Shown here piece after piece: positions 44,126 to 54,222 of a DNA stretch of 64,000 nucleotides. The translations under genes and the position numbers were made by a program. Location of the stretch: positions 111,808,789-111,872,788 of the forward strand of contig CM037877.1 of the NCBI GenBank assembly GCA_021292165.1, written 5' to 3'. Under the pieces are notes generated by a model. The model had not been told where the DNA came from, made no database searches, and saw nothing but the letters and a program-made list of their open reading frames with translations. The first letter of the stretch is position 1, and each line of letters starts with the position of its first letter. The stretch comes from Shinisaurus crocodilurus (lineage: Eukaryota > Chordata > Lepidosauria > Squamata > Shinisauridae).

Positions 44126-44537
44126 AGAAACTTTTATGATAATGAAACAGGAAGGTTAAAAACAAACCCAATAAGAAAGTTTCCACATTGAGAAGCATGA
44201 TCAAGGTGACCTCTGCATCCTACATTACCTAGGCTGCTCCATCCTGATACAATTGAATTCATGTTGTCTTCTGTACAGAACCTACGCCAATAGTAGGATT
44301 TTTTGATTTATTATTTTTTTTACAGAATACTGGCATGATCCTGAGCTGTACCAAATACACAACTCTACTCCATGATTCTATGACTGAACTCTTACCAATA
44401 ATATCATTCTACGGTGGTGCACGAGAGGAGGTCTGAAGAACTAAGGAGAGCACTGCCAACAAGGACAACCTTCGCAAAACCAAAAAAGTAGCTCTAACAA
44501 GAGCTAACCTGGTGTGTTGTGCATATGTACTATATCA
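44126..44537. other. No gene seen
   Basis: Unassigned sequence. Confidence 0.45.
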
Positions 44538-44616
44538 ATGCAGGAAACTAGAGGAGGGGTCTCCCATCCAAGTAATAACCAGGCCTGACCCTGTTTAGCT
44601 TTCCACACTCAGATAA
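44538..44616 (-). mobile_element. 5S-rRNA-derived SINE, copy 4 (partial, minus)
   Basis: 'GGTCTCCCATCCAAGTAATA' and 'GACCCTGTTTAGCTTTCC' keep the 5S promoter region. The CR1-like tail has been lost except for 'ATGCAGGAAACTAGAGG', and the 5S 5' end is cut at 44616. Confidence 0.88.
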
Positions 44617-44870
44617 TAATGTAGAAGAGACATTCAAAGGACTTTCTTCTCAAAACATCCGAAAGAAGATAAGCGGCCCCTGATGAAGGGACAGTGATTT
44701 TCCCTAACGCCTCAGGCATAATAAATGTCTCTAATAGGCACTGGAGATTCACCTTTCTCTCTTTTGTTGTTCCTGTCAATCACAAGTGCCTTCCCCTCTC
44801 ATTGCTGCACCGATTCCTTGAGAATTATGACAGTTGCCTTGCAAAAGTGGAGCTGAAGAGTAGCATACAC
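44617..44870. other. No gene seen
   Basis: Unassigned sequence between two mobile elements. Confidence 0.45.
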
Positions 44871-44878
44871 TGGCCAGG

Positions 44879-45043
44879 CAGGACTGGTGCAAGGCAGTTT
44901 GGTGCCCTAGGCAAGATCAGATATTTAGCGCCTCCCCTTCCCACTTGAGAGTGCTGTATTTTTTTCCAAGGCGTTTCTGGCGCCCCTTTTAGCCCTGCGC
45001 CCTAGGCAGCTGCCTAGTTGGCCTAATGGTAGCACCGGCCCTG
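44879..45043. mobile_element. hAT MITE, CAGGGCCGGTGC family, copy 2
   Basis: 165 bp with termini 'CAGGACTGGTGC' and 'GCACCGGCCCTG'. A perfect 8-bp duplication tggccagg lies at 44871-44878 and 45044-45051. Confidence 0.95.
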
Positions 45044-45210
45044 TGGCCAGGGGATTGACGGCCACTGGTAGGCTGCTCCACGGAAGAACAGCATGGCAAG
45101 GGGGAGACCAACCTGGCCCCATCCATCAGCCAGGGGAAAAGCAGCTGCAGTGGGCTTGCTTTGCCCCTTCTTGCCAGAAAGAACATCTATAAGAACTTTG
45201 TAACTAAGAA

Positions 45211-45463
45211 AGTGTGGCGTAGTGGTGAGAGTGTTGGACTGGGACTCAGGAGATCTGGGTTCTAGTCCCCGCTCGGCTATGAAACTCACTGGGTGACTTT
45301 GGGCCAGTCACTGACTCTCAGCCTAACCTACCTCACAGGGTTGTTGTGAGGATAAAATGGAGAGGAGGAGGAGGATTATGTAAGCCGCCTTGGGTTCCTT
45401 TCAGGAAAAAAGGTGCGGTATAAATATAATAAATAAATGAATAAATAAATAAATAAATAAATA
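45211..45463 (+). mobile_element. tRNA-derived SINE with L2-like tail, full-length copy
   Basis: Head: A-box 'GTGGCGTAGTGG', B-box 'GGTTCTAGTCC'. Body: 'CACTGGGTGACTTTGGGCC' and 'GGGTTGTTGTGAGGATAAAA'. Tail: 'GTAAGCCGCCTTGGGTTCC' and 'GGTATAAATATAATAAATAA', similar to L2 tails, so L2 enzymes probably copy it. Family copies: 11655, 16930 (5' part), 32769 (3' part) and 63765. Confidence 0.92.
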
Positions 45464-45504
45464 GTGCCTGAGTTTGCTTTTTCCCTCTTTCCTCCTAATT
45501 CCCT

Positions 45505-45656
45505 TTCCTGTCTGATGTCTTTTAGATTGTAAGCTTGAAGGCAGAAACTGTCTCATCATCAATCTTGGTAAGCCACTCTAGGAGCCTTTTTGGCTGAAGA
45601 GTGGGGTAAAAACAAGCTTCAAATGAATGAATGAATGCATGAATGAATGAATGAAA
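45505..45656 (+). repeat. Ancient LINE/SINE 3' tail with (GAAT)n
   Basis: 'AGATTGTAAGCTTGAAGGC', 'GTAAGCCACTCTAGGAGCC' and a (GAAT)n run at 45622-45655. Confidence 0.6.
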
Positions 45657-46684
45657 TGTGTATTTACAAATATCCAAGTTGATGGGGGTGGCGGGGAGCA
45701 GAGAAGCCTCAATGTCCTCCAAAGCAAACAGCATACATTTGGAGCCCTTGGAAAAAAAGTGCCTTCTTGCCTGCAAAACCACCTTCTTGCCTGCATTCAA
45801 ATGTCAAACTATTTCTCCCCATCACCACCCACAAACAAGGGAAGTGTGTCCATAGTTAGTAATCACCAGTCATCAATGCTTGTTCAAGCAATCATCTTGT
45901 TGTCATCAGTGCACCTGCTAATTAAAGGAATATTTGACTATTAGCTAAACAAGCAAGGAGAGGAGATAATCTCCCCACTAGAGACACAGACAGCAGAGAA
46001 TGAAAATTGGCAATGCCCAGGCTGGGTGAAAAGTGGCAATATTTAAGAGGCCCAGGGAAATAAATAAATAAAAAAGGGTCTTTACCAAGCACCAGAAAGA
46101 CATTAGCCTAGGCACCAGGCTGATATCTGGGGAGGGCGGTCCATACGTAGAGTGTCTCTACCAGCTGGCGGCTCCAATGTCAGCAGGGGGCCGTGTATCC
46201 GCTTTGGCTTGCAGTCTGAAATTTTAAGGAGCTATCCATGGTTCTGAACCTGTTTGGGGGATAAGGTTCAGCACCATGAATAGCTCCTTACAAGTTCAGA
46301 CTAAAATCTGTGTAAAAAAAATACACAGCCCTGCTGACATTGGAGCCACCAGAAAAGGCCCTTCTAGTCATAGCCTAATAAGTCAACCCTATTCAAGCTG
46401 GGGCATGCTTGAAATGGAGCTTGTACCTCACCTCCTTCACTTCCCCACCGGGACTTTTTCTTGGGGTGGGGACTGGGTGGGGGTGGGGGTGGGGAACCAA
46501 GAAGGCAGGGAGGCTTGGTGAAGGGTGGGAGTCGAGATTGGGCTGTTCAAGTTTTCAAGCTGAACACTCAAAACCTTTTGAGATTTGTTAAATGTTCAAT
46601 TTGAACAGCCCCGTCAATTTGGGGAACAAGAGGATGCACTCACCTATCTTCCCACATGGCACTACACATTAGCACATAATAAAG
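45657..46684. other. No gene seen
   Basis: An inverted pair may lie around 46112-46350 (for example 'GGAGCTATCCATGGTTCTG' near 46230 against 'ACCATGAATAGCTCC' near 46273), a small hairpin. The rest is unassigned, with a G-rich run at 46463-46493. Confidence 0.45.
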
Positions 46685-46859
46685 GCCTGTGGCTCGCTCT
46701 GGCTCAGCTTGTCTGAGTGTGGAAAGCTAAGCAGGGTCAGGCCTGGTTATTACTTGGATGGGTAGACCCCTCCTCTAGTTTCCTGCATTGAGCAGGGGGT
46801 TGGACTCGATGGCCTTGTGGGCCCCTTCCAACTCTATGGTCTATGAAATCTATGAAACA
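46685..46859 (+). mobile_element. 5S-rRNA-derived SINE with CR1-like tail, copy 5 (full length)
   Basis: 'GCCTGTGGCTCGCTCTGGC' opens the copy. The A-box 'AGCTAAGCAGGGTCAG' and C-box region 'TTACTTGGATGGG.AGACC' (one inserted T) follow, then the CR1-like half ending 'CTATGAAATCTATGAAA'. Confidence 0.93.
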
Positions 46860-48007
46860 TCTGAAGCCTGGTCTCCTGAAGAGTTTAGAATCAGACTGCC
46901 TGGGGATCAAGGCCCAGTATGTTAACTGCGGTGGAATGTCTGAGTGGCGTACTGAGCATGACCCTCTAGGATACAGGACTGTGTCAGTGAATGTTTCCCA
47001 CATACTTCACTGACTCCGCTTCTTATGCACCTGAACACCCAAAGACACATTTGAGACTCATTGGCTGAGCAAAATCAAGTTCTGGAGCGAGGAATCATCT
47101 CTATGCTGATGATGACATCCAACTCGATGTCTATTTTTTTTTTAACCTGCAGCTAGATTGTGGGTGGCGATGCCTTGTTGTCCAGAGATACACTGAACGA
47201 CTGCCAGCAAGTTATGGCAATTGCAGTGGAATGTTGATGAGACCATTTATTTATTTTATGCAGAAGGCAGGCACATATCAAGCAAATTGATCCAGAAGAA
47301 AGAACGATGGATTGCTGTGCAGATGCAGAAGAATGAGATGGGAATGAGATGGTAGAATGTTGAGGTGATGGAACGGACTGTACCACTACAGGTGAGGGGC
47401 AGCACTTTCAAATGCACCTCCCCACACGCACACACTAAAACACCTTTGAAAGAGAAAACTAGCACATAAGGGGGAAAGGATCCAGGGCAGCCCTTAGCCT
47501 GCTGTGTTAGTTTTCTATTCACTGGGAATTTTTTTTTTTTAATGTAGGAGAGCATTGAAAAACTGAGATTCCCATCTTTGTAGTTTGAAATTGTGCAGTC
47601 AATTCTACCACTTTATCCTGCTGTATTTGTAGACCAGTCCTGTGATTATCCTACACTTCTTGAAAAGTTAGAAATTATTCTCTCCTACTGTGAAGATAAA
47701 TACTATTGAACCCAATAACTTATCATTGGACTCCAGAGTGCTTTTTATCAAGACATCTGGTCTCGATTTAGACGATATGTGATGATAAATGGCCAACTGC
47801 TTTTGCTCTGTACCTTGGGGGTGGGGGGAGGGATTACACGCAAAGTGGATTTTGCACTGCACTGGCGTAAAGCACTGACAATGTTCCATTGTATATCATC
47901 TGTTCATTCTTATTCAGAACCACCTATAAGCTAACACTGGCATCTATCCCCATGCTCCAAGATGTAGAACAAGCATTACAAATTCCATGTTGGTGTATCT
48001 TAGGCCT
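46860..48007. other. No gene seen
   Basis: Unassigned sequence up to the CR1 tail. Confidence 0.45.
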
Positions 48008-50461
48008 CATAGAATCATAGAATCATAGAATCATAGAAAAGTAGAGTTGGAAGGGGCCTACAAGGCCATCGAGTCCAACCCCCTGCTCAATGCAGGAATC
48101 CAGGTCAAAGCATCTCTGACAGATGTCTGTCCAGCTGCACCTTGAATGCCTCCAGACTGGGAGAGCCCACCACCTCCCTAGGTAGTTGATTCCATTGTCT
48201 TATTGCTCTGACAGTCAGGAAATTTTTCCTGATGTTTAGGTGGAATCTAGGTTCCTGTAACTTGAGCCCATTATTCCGTGTCCTGCAAACTGGGATGAAC
48301 GAGAAGAGATCTTTGCCCTCCTCTGTGTGACATCCCTTCAAATACTGGAAGAGTGCGATCATATCTCCCCTCAGTCTCCTCTTCTGAAGGCTAAACATGC
48401 CCAGTTCTTTCAGTCTCTCCTCATAGGGCCTTGTTTCCAGTCCCTTTATCATCCTTGTTGCCCTCCTCTGAACCCTCTCCAGTTTGTCTATGTCCTTCTT
48501 AAAGTGAGGTGCCCAGAACTGGACGCAGTACTCAAGATGAGGCCTAACCAGTGCCGAGTAAAGGGGAATTATCACTTCCCGCGATTTGGAAGCTATACTT
48601 CTATTAATACAGCCCAAAATAGCATTTGCCTTCTTTGCAGCCACATCGCATTGCTGGCTCATATTCAGTTTGTGATCTACCACAATTCCAAGATCCTTCT
48701 CACTTGTAGTATTGTTGAGCCAAGTGTCCCCCATTCTGTAACTCTGCATTTGGTTTCCTCTCCCTAGGTGCAGCACTTGGCATTTATCCCTATTAAATTT
48801 CATTCTGTTGTTTTCGGCCCAGCGCTCCAGCCTATCGAGGTCACTTTGAATTTTGTTTCTGTCTTCCAGAGTATTAGCTGTTCCACCCAACTTTGTGTCA
48901 TCTGCAAATTTGATAAGCATTCCCTGTACCTCCTCATCCAAGTCATTAATAAAAATGTTGAAGAGCACCGGGCCCAGGACCGAGCCCTGTGGTACCCCGC
49001 TCGTTACCTCTCCCCAGTTTGAGAAGGAACCATTGATAAGCACTCTTTGAGTCCGATTCTTTAGCCAATTGTGGATCCACCTGATAGTTGTTCCATCTAG
49101 CCCACTCTTAGCTAGCTTACTAATCAGGATATCATGAGGCACTTTGTCGAAAGCTTTGCTGAAGTCCAGATATATAATGTCCACAGCATTCCCACAGTCC
49201 ACAAGGGAGGTTACCCGATCAAAAAATGAGATCAGATTAGTCTGACAGGATTTGTTCTTGACAAATCCATGCTGGCTTCTAGTAATCACTGCATTGTTTT
49301 CAAGGTGCTTGCAGACTGACTTCTTTATAATCTGCTCAAAAATCTTCCCAGGGATTGATGTCAGACTGACTGGCCTATAGTTCCCAGGTTCCTCCTTCTT
49401 GCCCTTTTTGAAGATGGGAACAACATTTGCCCTCCTCCAGTCGTCTGGCACTTCACCTGTCCTCCATGATTTCTCAAAGATAATAGACAGTGGTTCTGAG
49501 AGTTCTTCTGCCAGTTCCTTTATTACTCTAGGATGCAGCTCATCAGGCCCTGGAGATTTAAACTCGTTCAGAGTAATCAGGTGCTCCTTGACCATTTGCC
49601 TATCAATCTCAAGCTGCAATTCTGCCCCTTCAGTCTGCACTTCAGGTTTGCCAGGGGGGTCATAGACCCTCTTTTGGGAGAAGACCGAGCCGAAGTAGGA
49701 ATTGAACACTTCTGCCTTTTCTTTGTCTTCTGTTATCAATTTGCCATCCTCATCGCGTAGTTGAACCACCAGTTCTTTCTTCTGTCTTTTACTGTGCATG
49801 TATCTGAAGAAAGCTTTTTTGTTGCTTTTAGCATTCCTCGCTAACCTTAGCTCATTCTCAGCTTTAGCCTTCCTGACACTATTCCTGCAGTTCTGTGCTA
49901 CCTGCCTGTACTCTTCCCCTGTAGCCTGTCCTTCCTTCCACTTCCTATACGTGTCCTTTTTTGTTTTCAGGTCATCTTTGAGTTTATTGTGAAGCCACAT
50001 TGGCTTTTTCTGTTGCCCTCTGCCTTTTTTCCTTGTGGGAATTGTTTGCAATTGTGCCTTTAAAATTTCCTTCTTTAAAAACTCCCACCCCTCCTGGGCT
50101 CCCTTTCTCGTGAGAGTCACTTGCCATGGGATCTTACTAATCATTGTTCTGAGTTTGTTAAAATTGGCTTTCCTAAAATCCAGGGTACGTGTTTGGCTAC
50201 ACTCAGCTTTTGCTTCTGTTAGAATCAAGAACTCTAGTATAACATGGTCACTTTCCCCCAGAGTTCCCGAAACTGCCACTTTATCCACTAACTCGTCTCT
50301 GTTGGTTAGAATCAGGTCAAGGATAGCCGATCCTCTAGTTCCTTCCTCCACTTTCTGTAGGAGGAAGTTATCAGCAACACAGGTCAGGAATTTCTTGGAG
50401 GGGCCATGTTTGGCTGAATAAGTCTCCCAACAGATATCAATTTGTTCGTCAAGATCATCCT
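48008..50461 (-). mobile_element. CR1 LINE, long 5'-truncated copy
   Basis: Non-LTR retrotransposon, read right to left. The 3' end at 48008 has repeated 'ATAGAATCATAGAATCATAG', the CR1 terminal direct repeat. The element starts inside the endonuclease coding region at about 50461, next to a hairpin MITE. No target duplication is expected for CR1. Confidence 0.95.
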
Positions 50462-50519
50462 TCCCCAACCTGGTGCCCTCCAGAGGTTTTGCACCCCAAC
50501 TCCCAGAATTCCCGCCCAT
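48105..50519 (-). CDS. CR1 endonuclease C-terminus and reverse transcriptase (chimeric N-terminus)
   Basis: An 804-residue unbroken frame for the CR1 ORF2 protein, which nicks target DNA and copies CR1 RNA into it. Residues about 22-100 are the end of the apurinic-type endonuclease (ILDLILTNRD, then ESDHVILEF with its SDH motif at 90-92). About 370-640 is the reverse transcriptase: YLDFSKAFDKVPH (D452, motif A), SGVPQGSVLGP (507-517, motif B), KFADDTKLGG (FADD at 538-541). The thumb follows with RPHLEYCVQFWAPH and KLERVQRRATRMIKGLE. The endonuclease N-terminus is missing, so the protein would not nick DNA normally. The first ~20 residues, with the Met, come from the neighbouring hairpin MITE, so this is a chimeric start. 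An intact frame suggests a recent insertion. Expression is unproven. Confidence 0.93.
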   Translation of the reverse strand: MGGNSGSWGAKPLEGTRLGKDDLDEQIDICWETYSAKHGPSKKFLTCVADNFLLQKVEEGTRGSAILDLILTNRDELVDKVAVSGTLGESDHVILEFLILTEAKAECSQTRTLDFRKANFNKLRTMISKIPWQVTLTRKGAQEGWEFLKKEILKAQLQTIPTRKKGRGQQKKPMWLHNKLKDDLKTKKDTYRKWKEGQATGEEYRQVAQNCRNSVRKAKAENELRLARNAKSNKKAFFRYMHSKRQKKELVVQLRDEDGKLITEDKEKAEVFNSYFGSVFSQKRVYDPPGKPEVQTEGAELQLEIDRQMVKEHLITLNEFKSPGPDELHPRVIKELAEELSEPLSIIFEKSWRTGEVPDDWRRANVVPIFKKGKKEEPGNYRPVSLTSIPGKIFEQIIKKSVCKHLENNAVITRSQHGFVKNKSCQTNLISFFDRVTSLVDCGNAVDIIYLDFSKAFDKVPHDILISKLAKSGLDGTTIRWIHNWLKNRTQRVLINGSFSNWGEVTSGVPQGSVLGPVLFNIFINDLDEEVQGMLIKFADDTKLGGTANTLEDRNKIQSDLDRLERWAENNRMKFNRDKCQVLHLGRGNQMQSYRMGDTWLNNTTSEKDLGIVVDHKLNMSQQCDVAAKKANAILGCINRSIASKSREVIIPLYSALVRPHLEYCVQFWAPHFKKDIDKLERVQRRATRMIKGLETRPYEERLKELGMFSLQKRRLRGDMIALFQYLKGCHTEEGKDLFSFIPVCRTRNNGLKLQEPRFHLNIRKNFLTVRAIRQWNQLPREVVGSPSLEAFKVQLDRHLSEML

Positions 50520-50575
50520 TGGTCATGCTGGCTGGGGCTGATGGGAGTTTAAGTCTAAAACATCTGGAAGCCAAC
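50462..50575. mobile_element. Hairpin hAT MITE between two LINE-containing elements
   Basis: 'CTTCCCCAACCTGGTGCCCT' opens it and 'CTAAAACATCTGGAAGCC' is in the opposite arm, with 'CATGCTGGCTGGGGCTGATG' in the middle. The right arm is incomplete. On the minus strand it supplies the start codon of the CR1 frame. Confidence 0.8.
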
Positions 50576-52553
50576 ATCCCTTCCGAGGTCGCAGCGCTGT
50601 GGAGCGCCCACCCCACAACCTCGTAGCCGGCACAGTTCTTTCCACGCTGGCAGGGAACTGAACACAGGTCACACTCCCCCTGTCTCTCTCCCGACATAGG
50701 TCATCATACAGGGCGACCAAAGCCGTTTCCGTGCCAAAACCAGGCCTGAACCCCGACTGAAATGGATCCAGATAATCAGTCTCATCCAAGAGCACCTGGA
50801 GCTGGTTGGCCACCACCCGCTCAAGGACCTTGCCCAGGAAAGGAACATTCGCCACTGGCCTAAAGTTGTTAAGATCTTCCGGGTCCAGAGAGGGTTTCTT
50901 CAGGAGTGGTCTCACCACCGCCTGTTTCAGGTGGCATGGGAACACTCCCTCTCGCAAGGAGGCATTGATCACCTCTCTGGCCCAGCCGGCCGTTCCCTCC
51001 CTGCTAGTTTTTATAAGCCAAGAGGGGCAAGGATCCAGAACAGACATGGTTGCACGAACCCGTCCAAGCACCTTGTCAACATCCTCAAGCTGTACCAACT
51101 GAAACTCATCCAAAATAACTAGACCAGGCTGTGCTCCGGGTACCTCTCCTGATTCTACTGCTATAACATTGGAGTCTAAGTCCCTGCGGATGCAAGAGAT
51201 TTTTTCCTGGAAGTGCCTAGCGAATATATCACAGCGGGCATCAGATGGGTCGATGATGTCCCTGGGGCCGGCGTATAACAGGCCCCGGACGACCCTAAAG
51301 AGCTCTGCTGGGCGGCAGAGAGATGTTTGGATAGAAGCAGTGAGATGTTGTCTCTTTGCCACCTTCACTGCCTCTAGGTATACCTGGCTATAGGCACATA
51401 CCAGGGCTCGATTGCATCCACTAGGAGTTTTCCTCCACCTGCACTCAAGCCGTCTCCTGTTTTGCTTCATCACTCTCAGCTCCGGGGTATACCACGGAGC
51501 CGTACGAGCTCTACTACAGAGAGGGCGCTCAGGAGCGATCGTGTCAACCGCCCGGGTCATCTCCCTATTCCAGAGATCAACCAGGGATTCGACAGGACCG
51601 CCAGCCATATCAGCCGGAAAACCCCCAAGGGCCCTCTGGAAACCATCCGGATCCATCAGCCTCCGGAGGTGGACCATCTTAATAGGTCCCCCACCCTTGC
51701 AGAGGGGGAAAGCTGCCGTTAGCCTAAATCTCAGCAGGTAGTGATCTGACCATGACAAGGGGACCGATTCAAAGTCCCCCACCTTCAGATCACTATCTCC
51801 ATGTCCGGCTGAAAAAACCAGGTCTAGAGTGTGCCCTGCTACATGTGTTGGGCCGATGACATGTTGGGACAGTCCCATGGTTGTCATGGAGTCCATGAAT
51901 TCCTGAGCCACACCAGACAAGGTGCCCTCAGCATGGATGTTAACATCCCCCAGGACCAACAGCCTGGGGGACCTCAGCATCGCCAGTGAGACCACCTCCG
52001 TCAGCTCAGGCAGGGAGTCTGTTGAGCAGCGGAGTGGGCGGTACACCAACAGAATCCCTAATCTGTCCCGCTGGCCCAACACAAGGTGCAAACACTCCAG
52101 ACCAGTAGTCAGACGGACAGGGAGCCTGGAGAGAGAGAGAGAATTCCTATAGACCATGGCAACCCCCCCCTCCCCGGCCCTCAGGTCTACCCTGATGCTG
52201 CACCAAGTACCCCGATGGGCAAAGCTGGGAGAGACTAACTCCTCCCTGTTCTCCCACCCAGGTCTCGGTAATGCATGCCAGATCGGCCGCCTCATCCACT
52301 ATTAGATCGTGGATGAGGGAGGTTTTATTTTGCACCGATCTGGCATTTAGAAGCAGCATCCGGAGACCCGAGGGCAGGGTCTCCTCCTCGTGAGGTAAAA
52401 CATCTAAACGACCGAAATTGGCCATCTAGATGTTTTTGAAGGTGAGGGGGGTGCGGCGGATATCCTCTCTGCCATGCTCCTCCCCTCTTCAATAGGATGA
52501 CTGTAATCCTCCAGGTTCAGAGGGTTATTCTGGGCAGCCTCATAGGATTGCAC
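50576..52553 (-). mobile_element. Harbinger-like MITE halves enclosing an L2-like LINE fragment (composite)
   Basis: Minus-strand order: MITE left part (52553 to about 52381), LINE fragment (about 52380 to 50673), MITE right part (about 50672 to 50576). The MITE parts match the MITE at 53765-54222: 'GCAATCCTATGAGGCTGCCC' and 'GGATATCC.CCGCAC' at one side, 'CAGCGTGGAAAGAAC' and 'GCTGCGACCTCGGAAGGGAT' at the other. The outer end at 52553 keeps the inverted repeat 'GGATTGCAC'. The other outer end is lost at the hairpin MITE. The LINE part lacks a 3' end, which is unusual for a normal LINE insertion. Confidence 0.8.
50673..52427 (-). pseudogene. L2-like endonuclease/reverse transcriptase fragment in MITE context
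   Basis: Encodes the apurinic-type endonuclease and the first part of the reverse transcriptase of an L2-like LINE. The 5' frame (52425 to about 52150) gives LLNARSVQNKTSLIHD and ACITETWVGE, the start of the endonuclease fold. A C-run near 52167-52173 causes a frameshift. The next frame continues GGVAMVYRNS, LVLGDVNIHAEG (GDxN motif), GHTLDLVF, and SWSDHYLLRF (SDH motif). RT motifs NFRPVANVPFLGKVLE and FQSGFRPGFGTETAL follow, and the LINE stops after CRERDRGSV, before motif A, so no catalytic RT remains. The first ~17 residues (MANFGRLDVLPHEEE) and the last ~50 are MITE-derived. The endonuclease looks largely complete, but the frameshift makes it inactive as read. Confidence 0.85.
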
Positions 52554-52822
52554 TGTTATTCATTTATCTAGGCTGTTAGCCTGTCAATCTGATTTGTGAG
52601 TGGGTGTTTAAAAAAAAAAAAGGTTCATTTTTTAAAACATGTTTCACTGTGACTGCTGTTTGGTGTTTGATCACTGATTCATTTCACCTGCACTTCTTTT
52701 TAATTTATTGTTATAGATTAAAAAGCACACAGGTTAACTGCATTTTTATTATTGTTAGTTAATGTTGTTAGTAATGGGGAAAGACAGTAATGTGAATTCA
52801 GTCTGAAAGAGAGAGAGAGAGA

Positions 52823-52938
52823 CAGGGCCGGTGCAAGGCAGTTTGGTGCCCTAGGCAAGATCAGATATTTAGCGCCCCCCCCTTCCCACTTGAGCCCTCC
52901 CTCCCTCCAGCCCTATGCCCATTATGCATGATCCGCGT

Positions 52939-52974
<36 letters not shown>

Positions 52975-53458
52975 CCTCTCCAGTCCTAAACATGTTGTTT
53001 CCAGCTCCATCGAGATCAAGGGGGTTTACTTCCATGTAAGTTCTTTCCACGGGGTTCATTCAGCGCAGCGGCCCCTGTCGGCTGCCGCCACCGCCGCCAC
53101 TCCTCCTCTCACGTGCGGCGGATCTCCTCTTTGCTGCTGTCCCTGTCGCTTCTCTTCCAGCTCTTTGCCAGCTTCGCAGCCTGCCGCCTATCTCCACGCT
53201 GCCTGCACGCTCACATCAAACTTTGTTTCCCCACCCAGCCACCTCTCTTTTCTCCTCTCCTGCCGCATCACGGGGGGGGGGGGGACACATTATTAACTGC
53301 CTTCTCTTTCTCCTTTGTCTTGATCGATTTGCTTCAAAAGTGGGCTCAATTTCCAACTCTTTAGCAGCTGTATTTTTTTCCCAAGGCATTTCTGGCGCCC
53401 CATTTAGCCCGGCACCCTAGGCAGCTGCCTAGTTGGCCTAATGGTAGCACCGGCCCTG
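52823..53458. mobile_element. hAT MITE, CAGGGCCGGTGC family, copy 3 (long form)
   Basis: 636 bp with termini 'CAGGGCCGGTGC' and 'GCACCGGCCCTG'. Flanks are gagagaga on both sides (52815-52822 and 53459-53466), a duplication placed in a GA repeat and so less certain. The inner 53040-53170 is CpG-rich; (CA)n at 52938-52971 and poly-G at 53271-53284 are inside. The shorter copies look like deletion products of this form. Confidence 0.9.
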
Positions 53459-53764
53459 GAGAGAGAGAATCTGATGTGGCTCTCTAAGATCTAAAATCCA
53501 AGTTTCTACTTTGCTTCTAGGGTGGCACTGTTATGCCTCATGTTTACTCAGAGAAAGCTCATTTTGCAGTCCTCCCCAAGGTTGCTTTCATTAAGAAGCT
53601 AATATATGATAACGATAGTCTCATGAATGTCAAGTATTATTTTTAGACTCCAGCAGAGGAGACATCAATCGTGGAAGCCCAAATTGTACAGAATAGATAT
53701 CTTTAAGCATTTATTTAGGCACGGTAACGAAAGCAAGAATGAAATCAGATTTGTGACGGGCCAC

Positions 53765-54222
53765 GCGATCCTATGAGGCTCCCTGTAACCCTCTGAACCC
53801 AGAGGATTACGGGCATCCTATTGAGGGTGGGAGGAGCGTAGCAGATAGGATATCCTCCGCACTACCCTGGCCCTCAAAAACAACTCTAGACAGCCGATTT
53901 TGGCCGTCTAGATGCTTTACCTCTCCTCGCGAGGAGGAGAGGCTGATGCGCCGCCTGGATTCCTCAGAATCCGGCGGAGCCTCACTCCTCCCCTCCCCAC
54001 CTCTAGGAACCTCCCCCCACGGGGAACCGAACATGGTCTACCGTGTTTGGTTCCTAGCCAGCGTGGAAAGAACCGCTCTGGCTATGAGGTTTGTGTGTGT
54101 GTGTGTGTGTGTGCTCCACGGCACTGCGACCTCAGAAGGGATTTCTGAGGTCACAGTGCCTTCCAGGCCCATTCCTATGTCCCACCCAGACAAGGTCAGG
54201 GGGACATAGGATTACACCCTAA
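53765..54222 (+). mobile_element. Harbinger-like MITE, copy B
   Basis: 'GCGATCCTATGAGGCTCCC' at the left and 'GGGGGACATAGGATTACACC' at the right are worn terminal inverts. The middle includes an inverted pair 'CTCCTCGCGAGGAGGAG' and two more ('GGAACCGAAC...GTTTGGTTCC'). (GT)n at 54091-54111. Same family as 4964-5391 and the composite at 50576-52553. Confidence 0.8.

Noticed and set aside
46112..46350. Inverted pair near 46.2 kb as a named MITE
   Set aside because: The arms match only in short pieces and I could not define ends or a duplication.
48327..50421. Several plus-strand frames between 48.3 and 50.4 kb
   Set aside because: All are antisense shadows of the CR1 reverse-transcriptase frame.
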